A stretch of 30,389 bases of DNA, from NCBI GenBank assembly GCA_934622035.1, contig CAKTVG010000028.1:1-30389 (forward strand), in the 5' to 3' direction. This document shows, in pieces, positions 1-7,700 of this stretch (the stretch's first letter is position 1; each line of letters starts with the position of its first letter). The position numbers were made by a program, and so were the translations under genes. Below the pieces are notes generated by a model. It was not told the DNA's origin. It saw only the letters and a list, made by a program, of their open reading frames with translations, and did not search any database. The DNA is from an uncultured Oscillospiraceae bacterium. Its GTDB lineage: Bacteria > Bacillota > Clostridia > Oscillospirales > Oscillospiraceae.

Positions 1-120
1 TTGCACTTTTCCTGAAGTCGCCTTCGGCGGGCGTTACCCGTTATTCTTGCCCTGTGGAGCCCGGACTTTCCTCATGAGAGAGCCTTTCGGCCCGGTCACG
101 CGGCTGTCCGTCCCGGTTGC
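1..120 (-). ncRNA. rnpB: RNase P RNA, 5' part (cut by window edge)
   Basis: On the minus strand this stretch reads as the 5' portion of bacterial RNase P RNA, the catalytic RNA that matures tRNA 5' ends. The near-universal block GAGGAAAGTCCGGGCTCC lies on the complement at about positions 56-73, preceded by a GGCCGAAAGGCT hairpin segment and followed by an ACGGGTAACGCCCGCCGAAGGCGA-like segment typical of type A RNAs. The 5' end is placed at about 120 from a consensus promoter (-10 at 127-132). The 3' two thirds lie outside the window. The end position is inferred and could be off by a few bases. Confidence 0.92.
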
Positions 121-126
121 CTGAAT

Positions 127-155
127 ATTGTACTTTATTTCGCGGCGCTTGTCAA
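127..155 (-). promoter_or_regulatory. sigma-A promoter of rnpB
   Basis: The complement carries TTGACA (150-155), a 17-bp spacer and TACAAT (127-132), an almost perfect housekeeping promoter reading leftward into RNase P RNA. It predicts a start near position 120. Its -35 box lies only a few bases from the -35 box of the oppositely oriented murD promoter. Confidence 0.85.
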
Positions 156-160
156 ACGGA

Positions 161-189
161 TTGCAAAATTTCTTTGCGCAGGGTATAAT
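161..189 (+). promoter_or_regulatory. sigma-A promoter of murD-ispDF
   Basis: TTGCAA (161-166), a 17-bp spacer and TATAAT (184-189) form a good housekeeping promoter reading right. Transcription would start near 196, giving a leader of about 40 nt before the GTG start of murD, with a GAGGGG ribosome binding site at about 223-228. Confidence 0.8.
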
Positions 190-234
190 ATCCATGTTCC
201 GCGGGGCAAGACCGCGGGGAAAGAGGGGCTTTTT

Positions 235-1584
235 GTGACACTCCACGAATATTTTGAAAATCTGCGCGGGAAGAAAGCGCTGGTGCTCGGCCTTGGCGTG
301 AGCAACCGTCCGCTGGTTCGCCTGCTGCTGCAATATGGAATCGATGTGACCGGCTGCGACAAAACGCCGCGGGAGAGGCTGGATGCCGAGGTGCTGGAGC
401 TCGAGCGTATGGGCGCAAAGCTCCACCTGGGCGAGACGTATCTGACGGGCATCTCCGGCGACATCGCCTTCCGCACACCGGGCCTGCACCCAGAAAAGCC
501 GGAGCTGTCTGCCCTGCGTGCCGCCGGGACGAAGATTACCTCCGAAATGGAGGCGTTCTTTGAGGTCTGTCCCTGCCCGATCATCGGCGTGACCGGCTCG
601 GACGGCAAGACGACGACCACGACGCTGATTGCCGAGCTGCTGCGCCATGCGGGCCACCGCGTCTGGGTCGGCGGCAACATCGGCACGCCGCTTTTGGACA
701 AGGCGGAGGAGATTCGCCCGGAGGACAAGGTCGTTCTGGAGCTGAGCTCCTTCCAGCTGATGGACCTGCACCACAGCTGCCACACGGCGGTCGTGACAAA
801 TCTCGCGCCAAACCATCTGGATATGCACAAGGACATGGCGGAATATGTCAATGCAAAGAAAAACATCTTCCTGCGCCAGAGCGCGGGCGACACGCTGATT
901 CTCAACCGCGACAATGCGATTACGGCGAGCTTTGCGCCGGAGGCGAAGGGGAGCGTCAGGTGGTTCTCCCGCCGTGAAAAGGCTGACGTGTATTTTGAAA
1001 ACGACATAGTCTGGAGGAACGGCGAGGCGCTCCTGCGCCGGGAGGATATCCTGATCCCCGGTCTGCACAATGTGGAAAATTACATGGCTGCGATTCTGGC
1101 CGTGGATGGGCTGGTATCTGATGAGGATATTCGCTATGTGGCAAAGCACTTCGGCGGGGTGGAGCACCGCATCGAGCTCGTGCGCGTCAGGGATGGTGTG
1201 TCATATTATAATGATTCTATCGCTTCTTCTCCCAGCCGGACGATCGCCGGCCTGCGCAGCTTCCGTCAGAAGGTCATTCTGATTGCGGGCGGCTATGACA
1301 AGCACATTCCCTATGACGTCCTGGGGCCGGAGATCGAGGCGCATGTAAAGCTGCTGATCTGTACCGGCGCGACCGGAGAAAAAATCGCAAAAGCAGCGGA
1401 GGGTGTGGAAAATCCTCCGGAAATTCTGCGTATTGAGGATTTTTATGAGGCCATTCGCACGGCGGCGGCGCGCGCCCTCCCGGGAGATGTGGTGCTCTTG
1501 TCTCCGGCCAGCGCGGCCTTTGACAAGTTCAAGAATTTTATGGTGCGCGGCGCGGAATTCAAGAAAACGGTAATGGAGCTGTAA
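235..1584 (+). CDS. murD: UDP-N-acetylmuramoyl-L-alanine--D-glutamate ligase MurD
   Basis: Cytoplasmic Mur ligase of peptidoglycan synthesis that adds D-glutamate to UDP-MurNAc-L-Ala using ATP. The protein has 449 residues, normal for MurD. An N-terminal UDP-binding region (GLGVSNRP near residue 20) is followed by the ATP P-loop GVTGSDGKTTTT (about 118-129), then the Mur ligase signature NLAPNHLDMHKD, then the C-terminal domain with NDSIASSPSRT and the ending SPASAAFDKFKNF...RG, all characteristic of MurD rather than MurC/E/F. The GTG start is chosen because a GAGGGG site lies about 6 bases upstream and the frame opens there. The stop is one base before ispDF, so the two are co-transcribed. 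Some residues usually fixed in the family differ (NDSIASS where many have NDSKATN), but the fold signatures are intact. Confidence 0.95.
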   Translation: MTLHEYFENLRGKKALVLGLGVSNRPLVRLLLQYGIDVTGCDKTPRERLDAEVLELERMGAKLHLGETYLTGISGDIAFRTPGLHPEKPELSALRAAGTKITSEMEAFFEVCPCPIIGVTGSDGKTTTTTLIAELLRHAGHRVWVGGNIGTPLLDKAEEIRPEDKVVLELSSFQLMDLHHSCHTAVVTNLAPNHLDMHKDMAEYVNAKKNIFLRQSAGDTLILNRDNAITASFAPEAKGSVRWFSRREKADVYFENDIVWRNGEALLRREDILIPGLHNVENYMAAILAVDGLVSDEDIRYVAKHFGGVEHRIELVRVRDGVSYYNDSIASSPSRTIAGLRSFRQKVILIAGGYDKHIPYDVLGPEIEAHVKLLICTGATGEKIAKAAEGVENPPEILRIEDFYEAIRTAAARALPGDVVLLSPASAAFDKFKNFMVRGAEFKKTVMEL

Positions 1585-1585
1585 A

Positions 1586-2743
1586 ATGAGAAAGAACTGT
1601 GCTGCGGTGATCGTTGCGGCGGGGACTGCCGCGCGGATGCAGGGAATAGACAAAATGCTTGCGCCCCTTGCGGGCGTGTCGGTGGTGCTGCGCACGGCGC
1701 GGGCGCTGGCGGAAAGCGGTCGCGTGGACAGCCTCGTGATCGTGACACGCAAAGAGCTTGTTGCGGAGGTTTCTGCGCTCTGCGGCGGCGTGAAAAAGCT
1801 GCATGCGGTTGTGCCGGGCGGAGCATGCCGGGCGGAGTCTGTCCTTGCGGGGCTGCAAGCCCTGCCGGAGGGAACGGAGCTGGCTGCCGTGCATGACGGC
1901 GCACGGCCGCTTGTGACCGTTCCGGTGATCGACGCTGCGATAAAGGAGGCGGAGCGCTGCGGCGCTGCGGCTCCCGCGCTGCCGGTACACGACACCATCA
2001 AGGAAGCGGCACAGGGCGTGATTCTCTCCACGCCGGAGCGCAGCAGGCTTTACGCCGTACAGACACCGCAGGTGTTTGATGCGGCGCTTCTGAAAAAAGC
2101 GCTGCGCGCCGCGCTGGACGCGGGAATCCCTCTGACGGACGACTGCTCTGCGGTGGAGGCGGCGGGGGAACCCGTACACCTGACGCAGGGCGGCGAGGAA
2201 AACCTGAAAATCACCACGCCGGTCGATCTTGTGCTGGCGGAGGCCATTCTGAAACGGAGGAAGACCATGAGAATCGGTCACGGCTATGACGTCCACCGCC
2301 TGACGGAGGGCAGAAAGCTCATTCTCGGCGGGGTGGAGATCCCCTTCGAGCGCGGCCTGGACGGCCATTCAGACGCGGATGTGCTTGTCCATGCGCTGAT
2401 GGACGCGCTTCTTGGCGCTGCGGCGCTGCGGGACATCGGCGTTCTGTTCCCGGACAGCGACCCGGCCTATAAAAATATTTCCAGCATGAAGCTGTTGGAA
2501 AGCGTGATGCAGGAGCTGCAAAGGGCGGGTTATGCCGTCGGCAATGCGGATATCACCGTCCTTGCCCAGCGGCCGAAGCTGCGAGATTACATCCCCGCCA
2601 TGCGGGAAAACCTCGCGCGTGCGATGGGCGTCGAGCTTTCCTGCGTCAGCGTCAAGGCGACGACGGAGGAGGGCCTGGGCTTTACCGGCAGCGGTGAGGG
2701 CATTGCCTGCCACGCCGTGTGCCTGCTGGAAAAGAATAATTAG
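1586..2743 (+). CDS. ispDF: Bifunctional IspD-IspF (MEP isoprenoid pathway)
   Basis: A fusion of two enzymes of the methylerythritol phosphate pathway. Residues 1-227 are IspD, 2-C-methyl-D-erythritol 4-phosphate cytidylyltransferase, with the nucleotide-binding AAGTAARMQ motif, VHDGARP, a TPQVF segment and TDDCSAVE. Residues 228-385 are IspF, 2-C-methyl-D-erythritol 2,4-cyclodiphosphate synthase, beginning MRIGHGYDVHRL with metal ligands D235 and H237 and continuing GLDGHSDADVLVHA and IGVLFPDSD. Each half has the full length of the stand-alone enzyme and the reading frame is continuous. The IspF half begins with an in-frame ATG (2267) preceded by CGGAGG (2255-2260), so separate IspF may also be made. 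The gene follows murD by one base and ends at a strong terminator. Confidence 0.95.
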   Translation: MRKNCAAVIVAAGTAARMQGIDKMLAPLAGVSVVLRTARALAESGRVDSLVIVTRKELVAEVSALCGGVKKLHAVVPGGACRAESVLAGLQALPEGTELAAVHDGARPLVTVPVIDAAIKEAERCGAAAPALPVHDTIKEAAQGVILSTPERSRLYAVQTPQVFDAALLKKALRAALDAGIPLTDDCSAVEAAGEPVHLTQGGEENLKITTPVDLVLAEAILKRRKTMRIGHGYDVHRLTEGRKLILGGVEIPFERGLDGHSDADVLVHALMDALLGAAALRDIGVLFPDSDPAYKNISSMKLLESVMQELQRAGYAVGNADITVLAQRPKLRDYIPAMRENLARAMGVELSCVSVKATTEEGLGFTGSGEGIACHAVCLLEKNN

Positions 2744-2754
2744 AAAGCATACCA

Positions 2755-2794
2755 AAGCGCACCGGCCGATTTCTCGGCCGGTGCGCTTATTTTG
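2755..2794. terminator. Bidirectional intrinsic terminator
   Basis: A perfect 15-bp stem, AAGCGCACCGGCCGA (2755-2769) with TCGGCCGGTGCGCTT (2774-2788), closes a TTTC loop and is followed by ATTTT on the plus strand. On the minus strand the stem is followed by TTTGGT. It sits between the convergent ends of ispDF and the wall-anchored SGNH protein and probably serves both. Confidence 0.88.
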
Positions 2795-2795
2795 A

Positions 2796-5700
2796 TTATT
2801 GCTCGGATTTCTTCCGGCGGACAGTCAGGGCAGCCAGTGCAGCGGCACACAGCAGTCCCATGCCGCTCAGAAGCAGCAAAGCGGGGGAGAAGCGGTCGCC
2901 TGTGCGCGGCCCATCCGGCTTTTCGGGCTTTTCAGGCTCGGGCTTTTCAGGATCAGGTTTTTCGGGGTCGGGTTTTTCGGGGTCGGGTTTTTCGGGATCA
3001 GGTTTTTCGGGGTCGGGCTTCTCCGGCTCCGTGATATCGCGGCGGAAGCGAGCCTCCAGCGCGATGTCCTCGCTCACGGTGAAGGAATACGCAGCCTCGC
3101 CGCTGACCTTGTCCGCGCCCAGATACCAGCCGTCGAAGACGTAGCCTTCCTGCGCCTCCGCGTGCAGGGTGAGCTCCGTTCCGGCGGGGACGGCACCCTC
3201 CGGCGCGCCGCTGACGCTGCCGCCCTCGCCCGCCGTTACGTCGACGGTGCAGAGCTTTTCCTCATAGCGCCCTGCGGCTGCCGCGCCGACGTGGAGCTGG
3301 ATTACTGCGCGTACCTCAGAGTATCCCTCCGGGACGGAGAAGGTGCGCTTCATGTTGTAGGGCGTGGCGTTTTCGCCGTAGACAAACTGACCGATGACGG
3401 TGCTTTCATTCTCACGGAAGACCTCCTTGCCGATGGCCGTCCATTCACCGGTTGCAGGGTCAAGCACCTCGAGATACATGTTTGCAAACCGGTCGGTGTA
3501 GCCAATCCAGGAGTTCATTCCGTCCGTGGAGAGATAGGTGTCGCGGATGGTCGAGGAAGAGGTGAAGTAGAGGTCAACGGAGGTGTTGCCGAGATTCGTG
3601 GTGTTGTCCACATTCGTGTCCACGGCGACGCTGTTGAGACCGTTTTTCAAATCCTCCGCATGCAGCGGAACGGTGACCCAGACGGAATCCTTGCCCTTAA
3701 GCTCCTCAAGAGAGACGGCGACGGGCGCTGCATTGTTCAGATGCACCAGCAGGGTCGGCTCGGAGGTCTGCGGCAGATCGCCGGGGTTGGGCTTCGTGCT
3801 GCTCCCTACGTCCGCGCCGACGTGCGCATTGACAAGCAGGCGCGCCTTGGTGTAGCCGGAGAGCGTGTCCACCGTGATATTGCGGCCGGAGAGGTAGCTC
3901 AGGCCGTCCGGCAGATACTTGCCGATGACGAGGGAGCCGCCGCTGCGGTTGAGGGCATACTGCCCTGCCTCATGCCAGCTGCTGCCGTCAAAGAGCTCAA
4001 GCTTGACGTTCAGTCGGCGGCCATTCATCACGTTCCAGTAGACCATGTCGTTGGTGGAAACATAGCTGTCCTCTGCGCCGGCGGCGGGGGAGGAGGCGTA
4101 GATGTCAAGACTGCCGGTGGTCAGGTTTGCGGGGTTTTTCACATTGCTGTCAAACACGAACTGGTTCACACCCTTGCGCAGCCAGCTCAGCTCCAGCGGG
4201 ATCTCTACCCAGGCGTCGTCCTGGCCAAGGTAAGCGGTCAGCTCCTGCTGCGCCCAGACATTCTCGTTGACAAGAACCTGAAGCGTGGGCGCCTCGGGCG
4301 CTTCGGGACGGGCGGGAATAGAAGTGGAAACCTGCGCGGGCGTCTCCTGATTTTCCGTGCCGTCGGGCGATGCGGTGACGGGAGACTCAATCAGAGCGGC
4401 GAGCACGCTCTGCGCGTAGAAGCGTGCGAGGAAGTCGTTGGGATGCACGAGATTGCCGCCGCTCATATCATAGAAGTTCTTGCACTTCAGCAGACTCTGG
4501 TGAACGCTGGTCATCTGCACCACGGCGACGCCCTGCTTTTCCATCTCCAGCATTGCGGCCTCATAGGTGGGCTGCGTTTTGGAGGCGGAGGGAATCACGG
4601 GGTTTGCCAGTGTGGTGGAGACCAGGAGAATTTCGCAGTCGGGGTTTGCCGCCTGCATTTTCGAGACGATGGCGGAGAGATTTGCCGTAAACTCCGCGGC
4701 GCTCAGGTTTCCTGCGCCGTCGTTCATGCCGAAGGCGACGACCAGAAGGTCAGGCTTGGAGGGAATGACGGTGCCGTCCATCTGCTCGACGCCCCAGGCG
4801 GCAGTCGTGCCGCAGAAGCCGAAGTTTTCAAAGGTGACGCTCTGTCCGTAGACGGTGTTCAGCGCCTCTACGGTCATTTTCGCCCAGGAGGGGGCGAAGG
4901 GCGCGGTATTGATCGGACCGGAAACATTCAGACCGTAGGTGATGGAGTCGCCCAGAAAGGCGATCTTCATCGGCTCGCGCGCGGCAAGCTTGGCTGCGGT
5001 CTTGGGCAGGAGAGTGCCCTTATAGGGCTGAACAAAGCCGGGGTAGGCGTCGGAAGCCGCATGGCGGTAGGTAACGGAGATTTGCAGCCGGTGGAAGGTA
5101 CGACCCTCGCGCGAGAAGATCCAGCCGCCGTCGGAGGTGGCGAAGGAGCTGCCGATGACCTGGCTGTCCGGGTACATCTCGTCATAGCGCAGGCTCGGCA
5201 TGCTGCTGCCGGGGAGCACGCGCAGCTTTCCGTCTACGACGGAATAATCCTTACCTTCGACATATTCTACATCCAACGCGGAGGAGCGGACGGAGACGAT
5301 CTCGCTGATGGGATACAGCAGGGAAATGTCCGGAATGCTGCCGTCCTGGTTTTCCACGATCATGGCGCTTTCCTGATACACGACGGTTCCCTTGTTGAAG
5401 GGCGCGGTGTATGCCTGAACATTGTATTTTGTATAGTCCAGCAGCGCGTCCGGCTCCGGCGTCGACTGCGGCAGGAATTTCGCCGTCAGACTGACGGAAC
5501 GCAGAACGGAGAAGGTATAGGCCGCGTTAGAGCTGACCTTTTCCTCACCCTCATACCAACCGGCAAAGGCGTAGCCTTCGTCTGCCAGTGCGCTGAGGGT
5601 GACCTCCGTGCCCTCCTCCACCGTACCGGCGGGCACGCCGGAGATGCTGCCGCCCTCTTCCGCAGCGGCGTCGACCGTATGCCAGAAGTGGACGCGTGCG

Positions 5701-6305
5701 GTATACATCAGGTCGTTGCTCAGCGGTGCAATGTCCTTGCCGACGTGCAGATTCAGAAGAATTCTTGCACGGGAGAAGCCGGAAAGATCCTCGGTGAACG
5801 TGATATTCCGCGCGGCGTTATACCAGCTGCCGCCCTGGTACTGGCCAAGGACGGTGGAGTTGTCCGCGCGGTAGGCGGCATCCTCGGAGAGTGTGCGCCA
5901 GCTGCCGTTGTCCAGCACCTGAACCTTCAGGTTGATCTGACGGTCACCGTAGCCGATGTAGGAGCCGAACCAACGATCCGGGCTGAGGAAGCTGCCGGAG
6001 GCGTTTTCGCAGGACGTGGCGTAGAGATCAACGCTGCCGTCCGAGCGGTTGCCGTCGCTGTTGACGTTTGTGGAGATGCTGAAGTAGTTTTCGGCATTGC
6101 CGTTGAGCTTGGCAATGTCAATGGGAATGGAAACCCAGACGTCGTCCTGCCCCTTGTAGGCGGTCAGGTCTGCGCCGAAGAAGTCATAGTTGCCGTTGAC
6201 CATGACCCAGACGGCGGGGCGGACGGAGGATTCCGCGAACACGGCGGAGGAGAGCATCGTTAAGATCATGATTACTGCCAGAAGAGCGGCGAGAAGCCTT
6301 TTCAT
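2796..6305 (-). CDS. Wall-anchored multidomain SGNH hydrolase with three copies of a novel module
   Basis: A secreted surface protein of 1169 residues. A signal peptide (1-24, ending AVFA) leads into: module copy 1 (about 30-192); an InlB B-repeat-like domain (about 210-280); a beta-rich domain containing YVEGKDYSVVDGKL that often precedes SGNH domains; and an SGNH/GDSL esterase domain (about 446-640). The esterase has FLGDSITYG (Ser454), the Gly/Asn block AFGMNDG (Asn528) and VHPND (His621). Module copies 2 (about 673-834) and 3 (about 850-1012), a second InlB-like repeat, a PEKPD spacer and a sortase-like tail (PRTGD, hydrophobic stretch, RRKK) follow. Position -3 to the catalytic His is Asn618 instead of the usual Asp. 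It probably removes acyl groups from a glycan at the cell surface. The gene lies 15 bp after the ADP-ribosylglycohydrolase gene, with AAGGAAG as ribosome binding site. Domain architecture is clear; substrate unknown. Confidence 0.88.
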   Translation of the reverse strand: MKRLLAALLAVIMILTMLSSAVFAESSVRPAVWVMVNGNYDFFGADLTAYKGQDDVWVSIPIDIAKLNGNAENYFSISTNVNSDGNRSDGSVDLYATSCENASGSFLSPDRWFGSYIGYGDRQINLKVQVLDNGSWRTLSEDAAYRADNSTVLGQYQGGSWYNAARNITFTEDLSGFSRARILLNLHVGKDIAPLSNDLMYTARVHFWHTVDAAAEEGGSISGVPAGTVEEGTEVTLSALADEGYAFAGWYEGEEKVSSNAAYTFSVLRSVSLTAKFLPQSTPEPDALLDYTKYNVQAYTAPFNKGTVVYQESAMIVENQDGSIPDISLLYPISEIVSVRSSALDVEYVEGKDYSVVDGKLRVLPGSSMPSLRYDEMYPDSQVIGSSFATSDGGWIFSREGRTFHRLQISVTYRHAASDAYPGFVQPYKGTLLPKTAAKLAAREPMKIAFLGDSITYGLNVSGPINTAPFAPSWAKMTVEALNTVYGQSVTFENFGFCGTTAAWGVEQMDGTVIPSKPDLLVVAFGMNDGAGNLSAAEFTANLSAIVSKMQAANPDCEILLVSTTLANPVIPSASKTQPTYEAAMLEMEKQGVAVVQMTSVHQSLLKCKNFYDMSGGNLVHPNDFLARFYAQSVLAALIESPVTASPDGTENQETPAQVSTSIPARPEAPEAPTLQVLVNENVWAQQELTAYLGQDDAWVEIPLELSWLRKGVNQFVFDSNVKNPANLTTGSLDIYASSPAAGAEDSYVSTNDMVYWNVMNGRRLNVKLELFDGSSWHEAGQYALNRSGGSLVIGKYLPDGLSYLSGRNITVDTLSGYTKARLLVNAHVGADVGSSTKPNPGDLPQTSEPTLLVHLNNAAPVAVSLEELKGKDSVWVTVPLHAEDLKNGLNSVAVDTNVDNTTNLGNTSVDLYFTSSSTIRDTYLSTDGMNSWIGYTDRFANMYLEVLDPATGEWTAIGKEVFRENESTVIGQFVYGENATPYNMKRTFSVPEGYSEVRAVIQLHVGAAAAGRYEEKLCTVDVTAGEGGSVSGAPEGAVPAGTELTLHAEAQEGYVFDGWYLGADKVSGEAAYSFTVSEDIALEARFRRDITEPEKPDPEKPDPEKPDPEKPDPEKPDPEKPEPEKPEKPDGPRTGDRFSPALLLLSGMGLLCAAALAALTVRRKKSEQ
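2909..3030 (-). repeat. 15-bp tandem repeats encoding a PEKPD wall-spanning linker
   Basis: The minus strand encodes five consecutive PEKPD units followed by PEKPE and PEKPEKPD, immediately before the PRTGD anchor of the SGNH surface protein. The DNA shows a 15-bp period with only a few synonymous changes. Charged proline-rich linkers of this kind usually thread through the peptidoglycan. The near-identity of units suggests copy number can vary by slippage. Confidence 0.9.
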
Positions 6306-6320
6306 TGAAATCTTCCTTTC

Positions 6321-7607
6321 TTATGTATTGTATAGCGTGACGAAGCGATCGGCGACATCCTCAATCGACAGCTCCTCTGCGCCGATGATGTAGGTACGGA
6401 CGCGGTCGTGGAAGGGTGCGTACCACTTTTCCTCCACTCCGGCCATGCCGCAGATGGCGCCGGTGATGCTGCCGCAGGTGGCGGCGGTGCAGTCGTTGTC
6501 CAGGCCCATGCCGACGGCGGTGGAAATGGTTTTCGACAGGTCGCCCTTGCCCAACGCGAGGGCGAAGACCATCAGGCAGGCATTGTTGTTTGTGTGTACG
6601 CAGCTCATGCCGGGGAAATGCTCGTCGACGAGCTGACGAGCGTGGCGGAAGTCACGCAGCGTGGGGGCCGTTTCCAGCGCCCAGGTGACATCGCGATAGA
6701 GCGCGCTGGTCTTGGGAATCTCATTCAGACCGATGCGGACGGCCTCCAGTGCGTCATCGACGGTGAAGGCGGCGGCAATCGCGGCGGCGAAGAGCATTTC
6801 GCCATAGATGCCGTTGCGGCGGTGGGTCAGATAGGCGTCGCGGTAGGCGAGGGCGGCAGCCTTTCGGGGATTGCCCGCGCAGGCGTAGCCGAAACCGTCC
6901 GCACGGATAAGCGCGCCGATCCACTGCGCATAGGGGTTGTCGATCAGTGCGGCTCTTTCTGCGGGAACGCCTGCCTTGAGGTTGTTCAGCGCCGCCAGCT
7001 CCGCCGTGCAGGCGATGGGAAGATAGCTTTTCCAGTATTCACCGACGTCCGCGGTGGTGAAATCCTTGCCGTAGCGCTCCATGATGAGCAGGGACAAAAT
7101 GACATATGTCACGTCGTCGTCCACAGGGCAGCCGTTCATGCCGGAAAGGGAAAACAGCTCCCGGCGGTCATGCTCAAAGGCCAGTGCCCAGGGACGCTCC
7201 ACGGCGTGCCAGTATTCCTGCGGTGGGAAGTCCATCCCGCAGGAGTGGGCCATGTTTTCCATGTTCCAGAGGTCCCACATTTCCACCGGCGCGCCGAGAA
7301 CGCAGCCGGCAAAGCGGCCGATCAGTGCGGCCTTGACGCGGTCGCGCAGGTTTTGCACCGGCTGCGCGGGGCGCTCCTCGCCGCAAAGCGCAAGAATCTC
7401 CGGATAGCTGTCCGGCTCGTCTGCGCTGAGTGCGGACTGCTCGTACAGATCGCGGAAGAGCGCCTCGCTGTGCTCGACCGCATCCAGCAGCGCGTCATAC
7501 GCAGTGTGCGCCTGCGCGGCGTCGCAGCCGTTTTCCAGCGCCAGCGCACAGGCGGCGTCCAGAGCGTCCACGCGCGGCTTGAGCTTTTGAAAATCAAAAT
7601 ACTCCAT
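6321..7607 (-). CDS. ADP-ribosylglycohydrolase-fold protein
   Basis: A 428-residue cytoplasmic protein (no signal peptide) of the ADP-ribosyl-[dinitrogen reductase] hydrolase (DraG/ARH) superfamily, enzymes that cleave N- or O-ribosyl bonds using two Mg ions. The fold starts near residue 90 (ALIGRFAGCVLGAPVE) and carries the two metal-binding clusters: D163-D165 in PVDDDVTY and D370/D372 in GLDNDCTAAT. The first 88 residues form an extra helical extension. It is the first gene of a two-gene minus-strand operon with the SGNH surface protein and is divergent from the AraC regulator, so it belongs to the glycan locus. Its substrate need not be ADP-ribose; a role on a glycoside or nucleoside is possible. 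The start is supported by AAAGGAG about 9 bases upstream. Fold call is secure, reaction is not. Confidence 0.88.
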   Translation of the reverse strand: MEYFDFQKLKPRVDALDAACALALENGCDAAQAHTAYDALLDAVEHSEALFRDLYEQSALSADEPDSYPEILALCGEERPAQPVQNLRDRVKAALIGRFAGCVLGAPVEMWDLWNMENMAHSCGMDFPPQEYWHAVERPWALAFEHDRRELFSLSGMNGCPVDDDVTYVILSLLIMERYGKDFTTADVGEYWKSYLPIACTAELAALNNLKAGVPAERAALIDNPYAQWIGALIRADGFGYACAGNPRKAAALAYRDAYLTHRRNGIYGEMLFAAAIAAAFTVDDALEAVRIGLNEIPKTSALYRDVTWALETAPTLRDFRHARQLVDEHFPGMSCVHTNNNACLMVFALALGKGDLSKTISTAVGMGLDNDCTAATCGSITGAICGMAGVEEKWYAPFHDRVRTYIIGAEELSIEDVADRFVTLYNT

Positions 7608-7619
7608 CAGGAAATCTCC

Positions 7620-7648
7620 TTTACAAATTTGTCTGGGGTTGCTATACT
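7620..7648 (+). promoter_or_regulatory. Probable promoter of the araC-type gene
   Basis: TTTACA (7620-7625), a 17-bp spacer and TATACT (7643-7648) lie about 50 bases before the start of the AraC regulator. A perfect 10-bp palindrome, ACAAATTTGT (7623-7632), overlaps the -35 box and could be an operator. The opposing minus-strand gene has only a weak candidate (-10 TATAGT on the complement at 7652-7657, without a recognisable -35), which would fit an activator-dependent promoter. Confidence 0.5.
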
Positions 7649-7700
7649 TCTACTATACCGATTGTTATTGCGTGCTGCTACGCAGAAAAGAGGGGGAACT

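Noticed and set aside
2909..3030. Short regular repeats considered as a CRISPR array or minisatellite element
   Set aside because: The 15-bp units are contiguous without spacers and encode PEKPD in frame within a surface protein linker.
2799..6263. Long plus-strand open frame (over 1150 codons) opposite the SGNH surface protein gene
   Set aside because: It is antisense to a gene with a signal peptide, recognised domains and an anchor. Its translation is low in complexity pattern and has no family motif. High GC with codon bias explains the lack of stops.
6408..7700. Upstream extension of the AraC regulator frame
   Set aside because: The extension is antisense to the ADP-ribosylglycohydrolase gene and crosses the intergenic promoter region. 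The regulator has a good start with AGAGGGGG at 7701 and normal family length from there.
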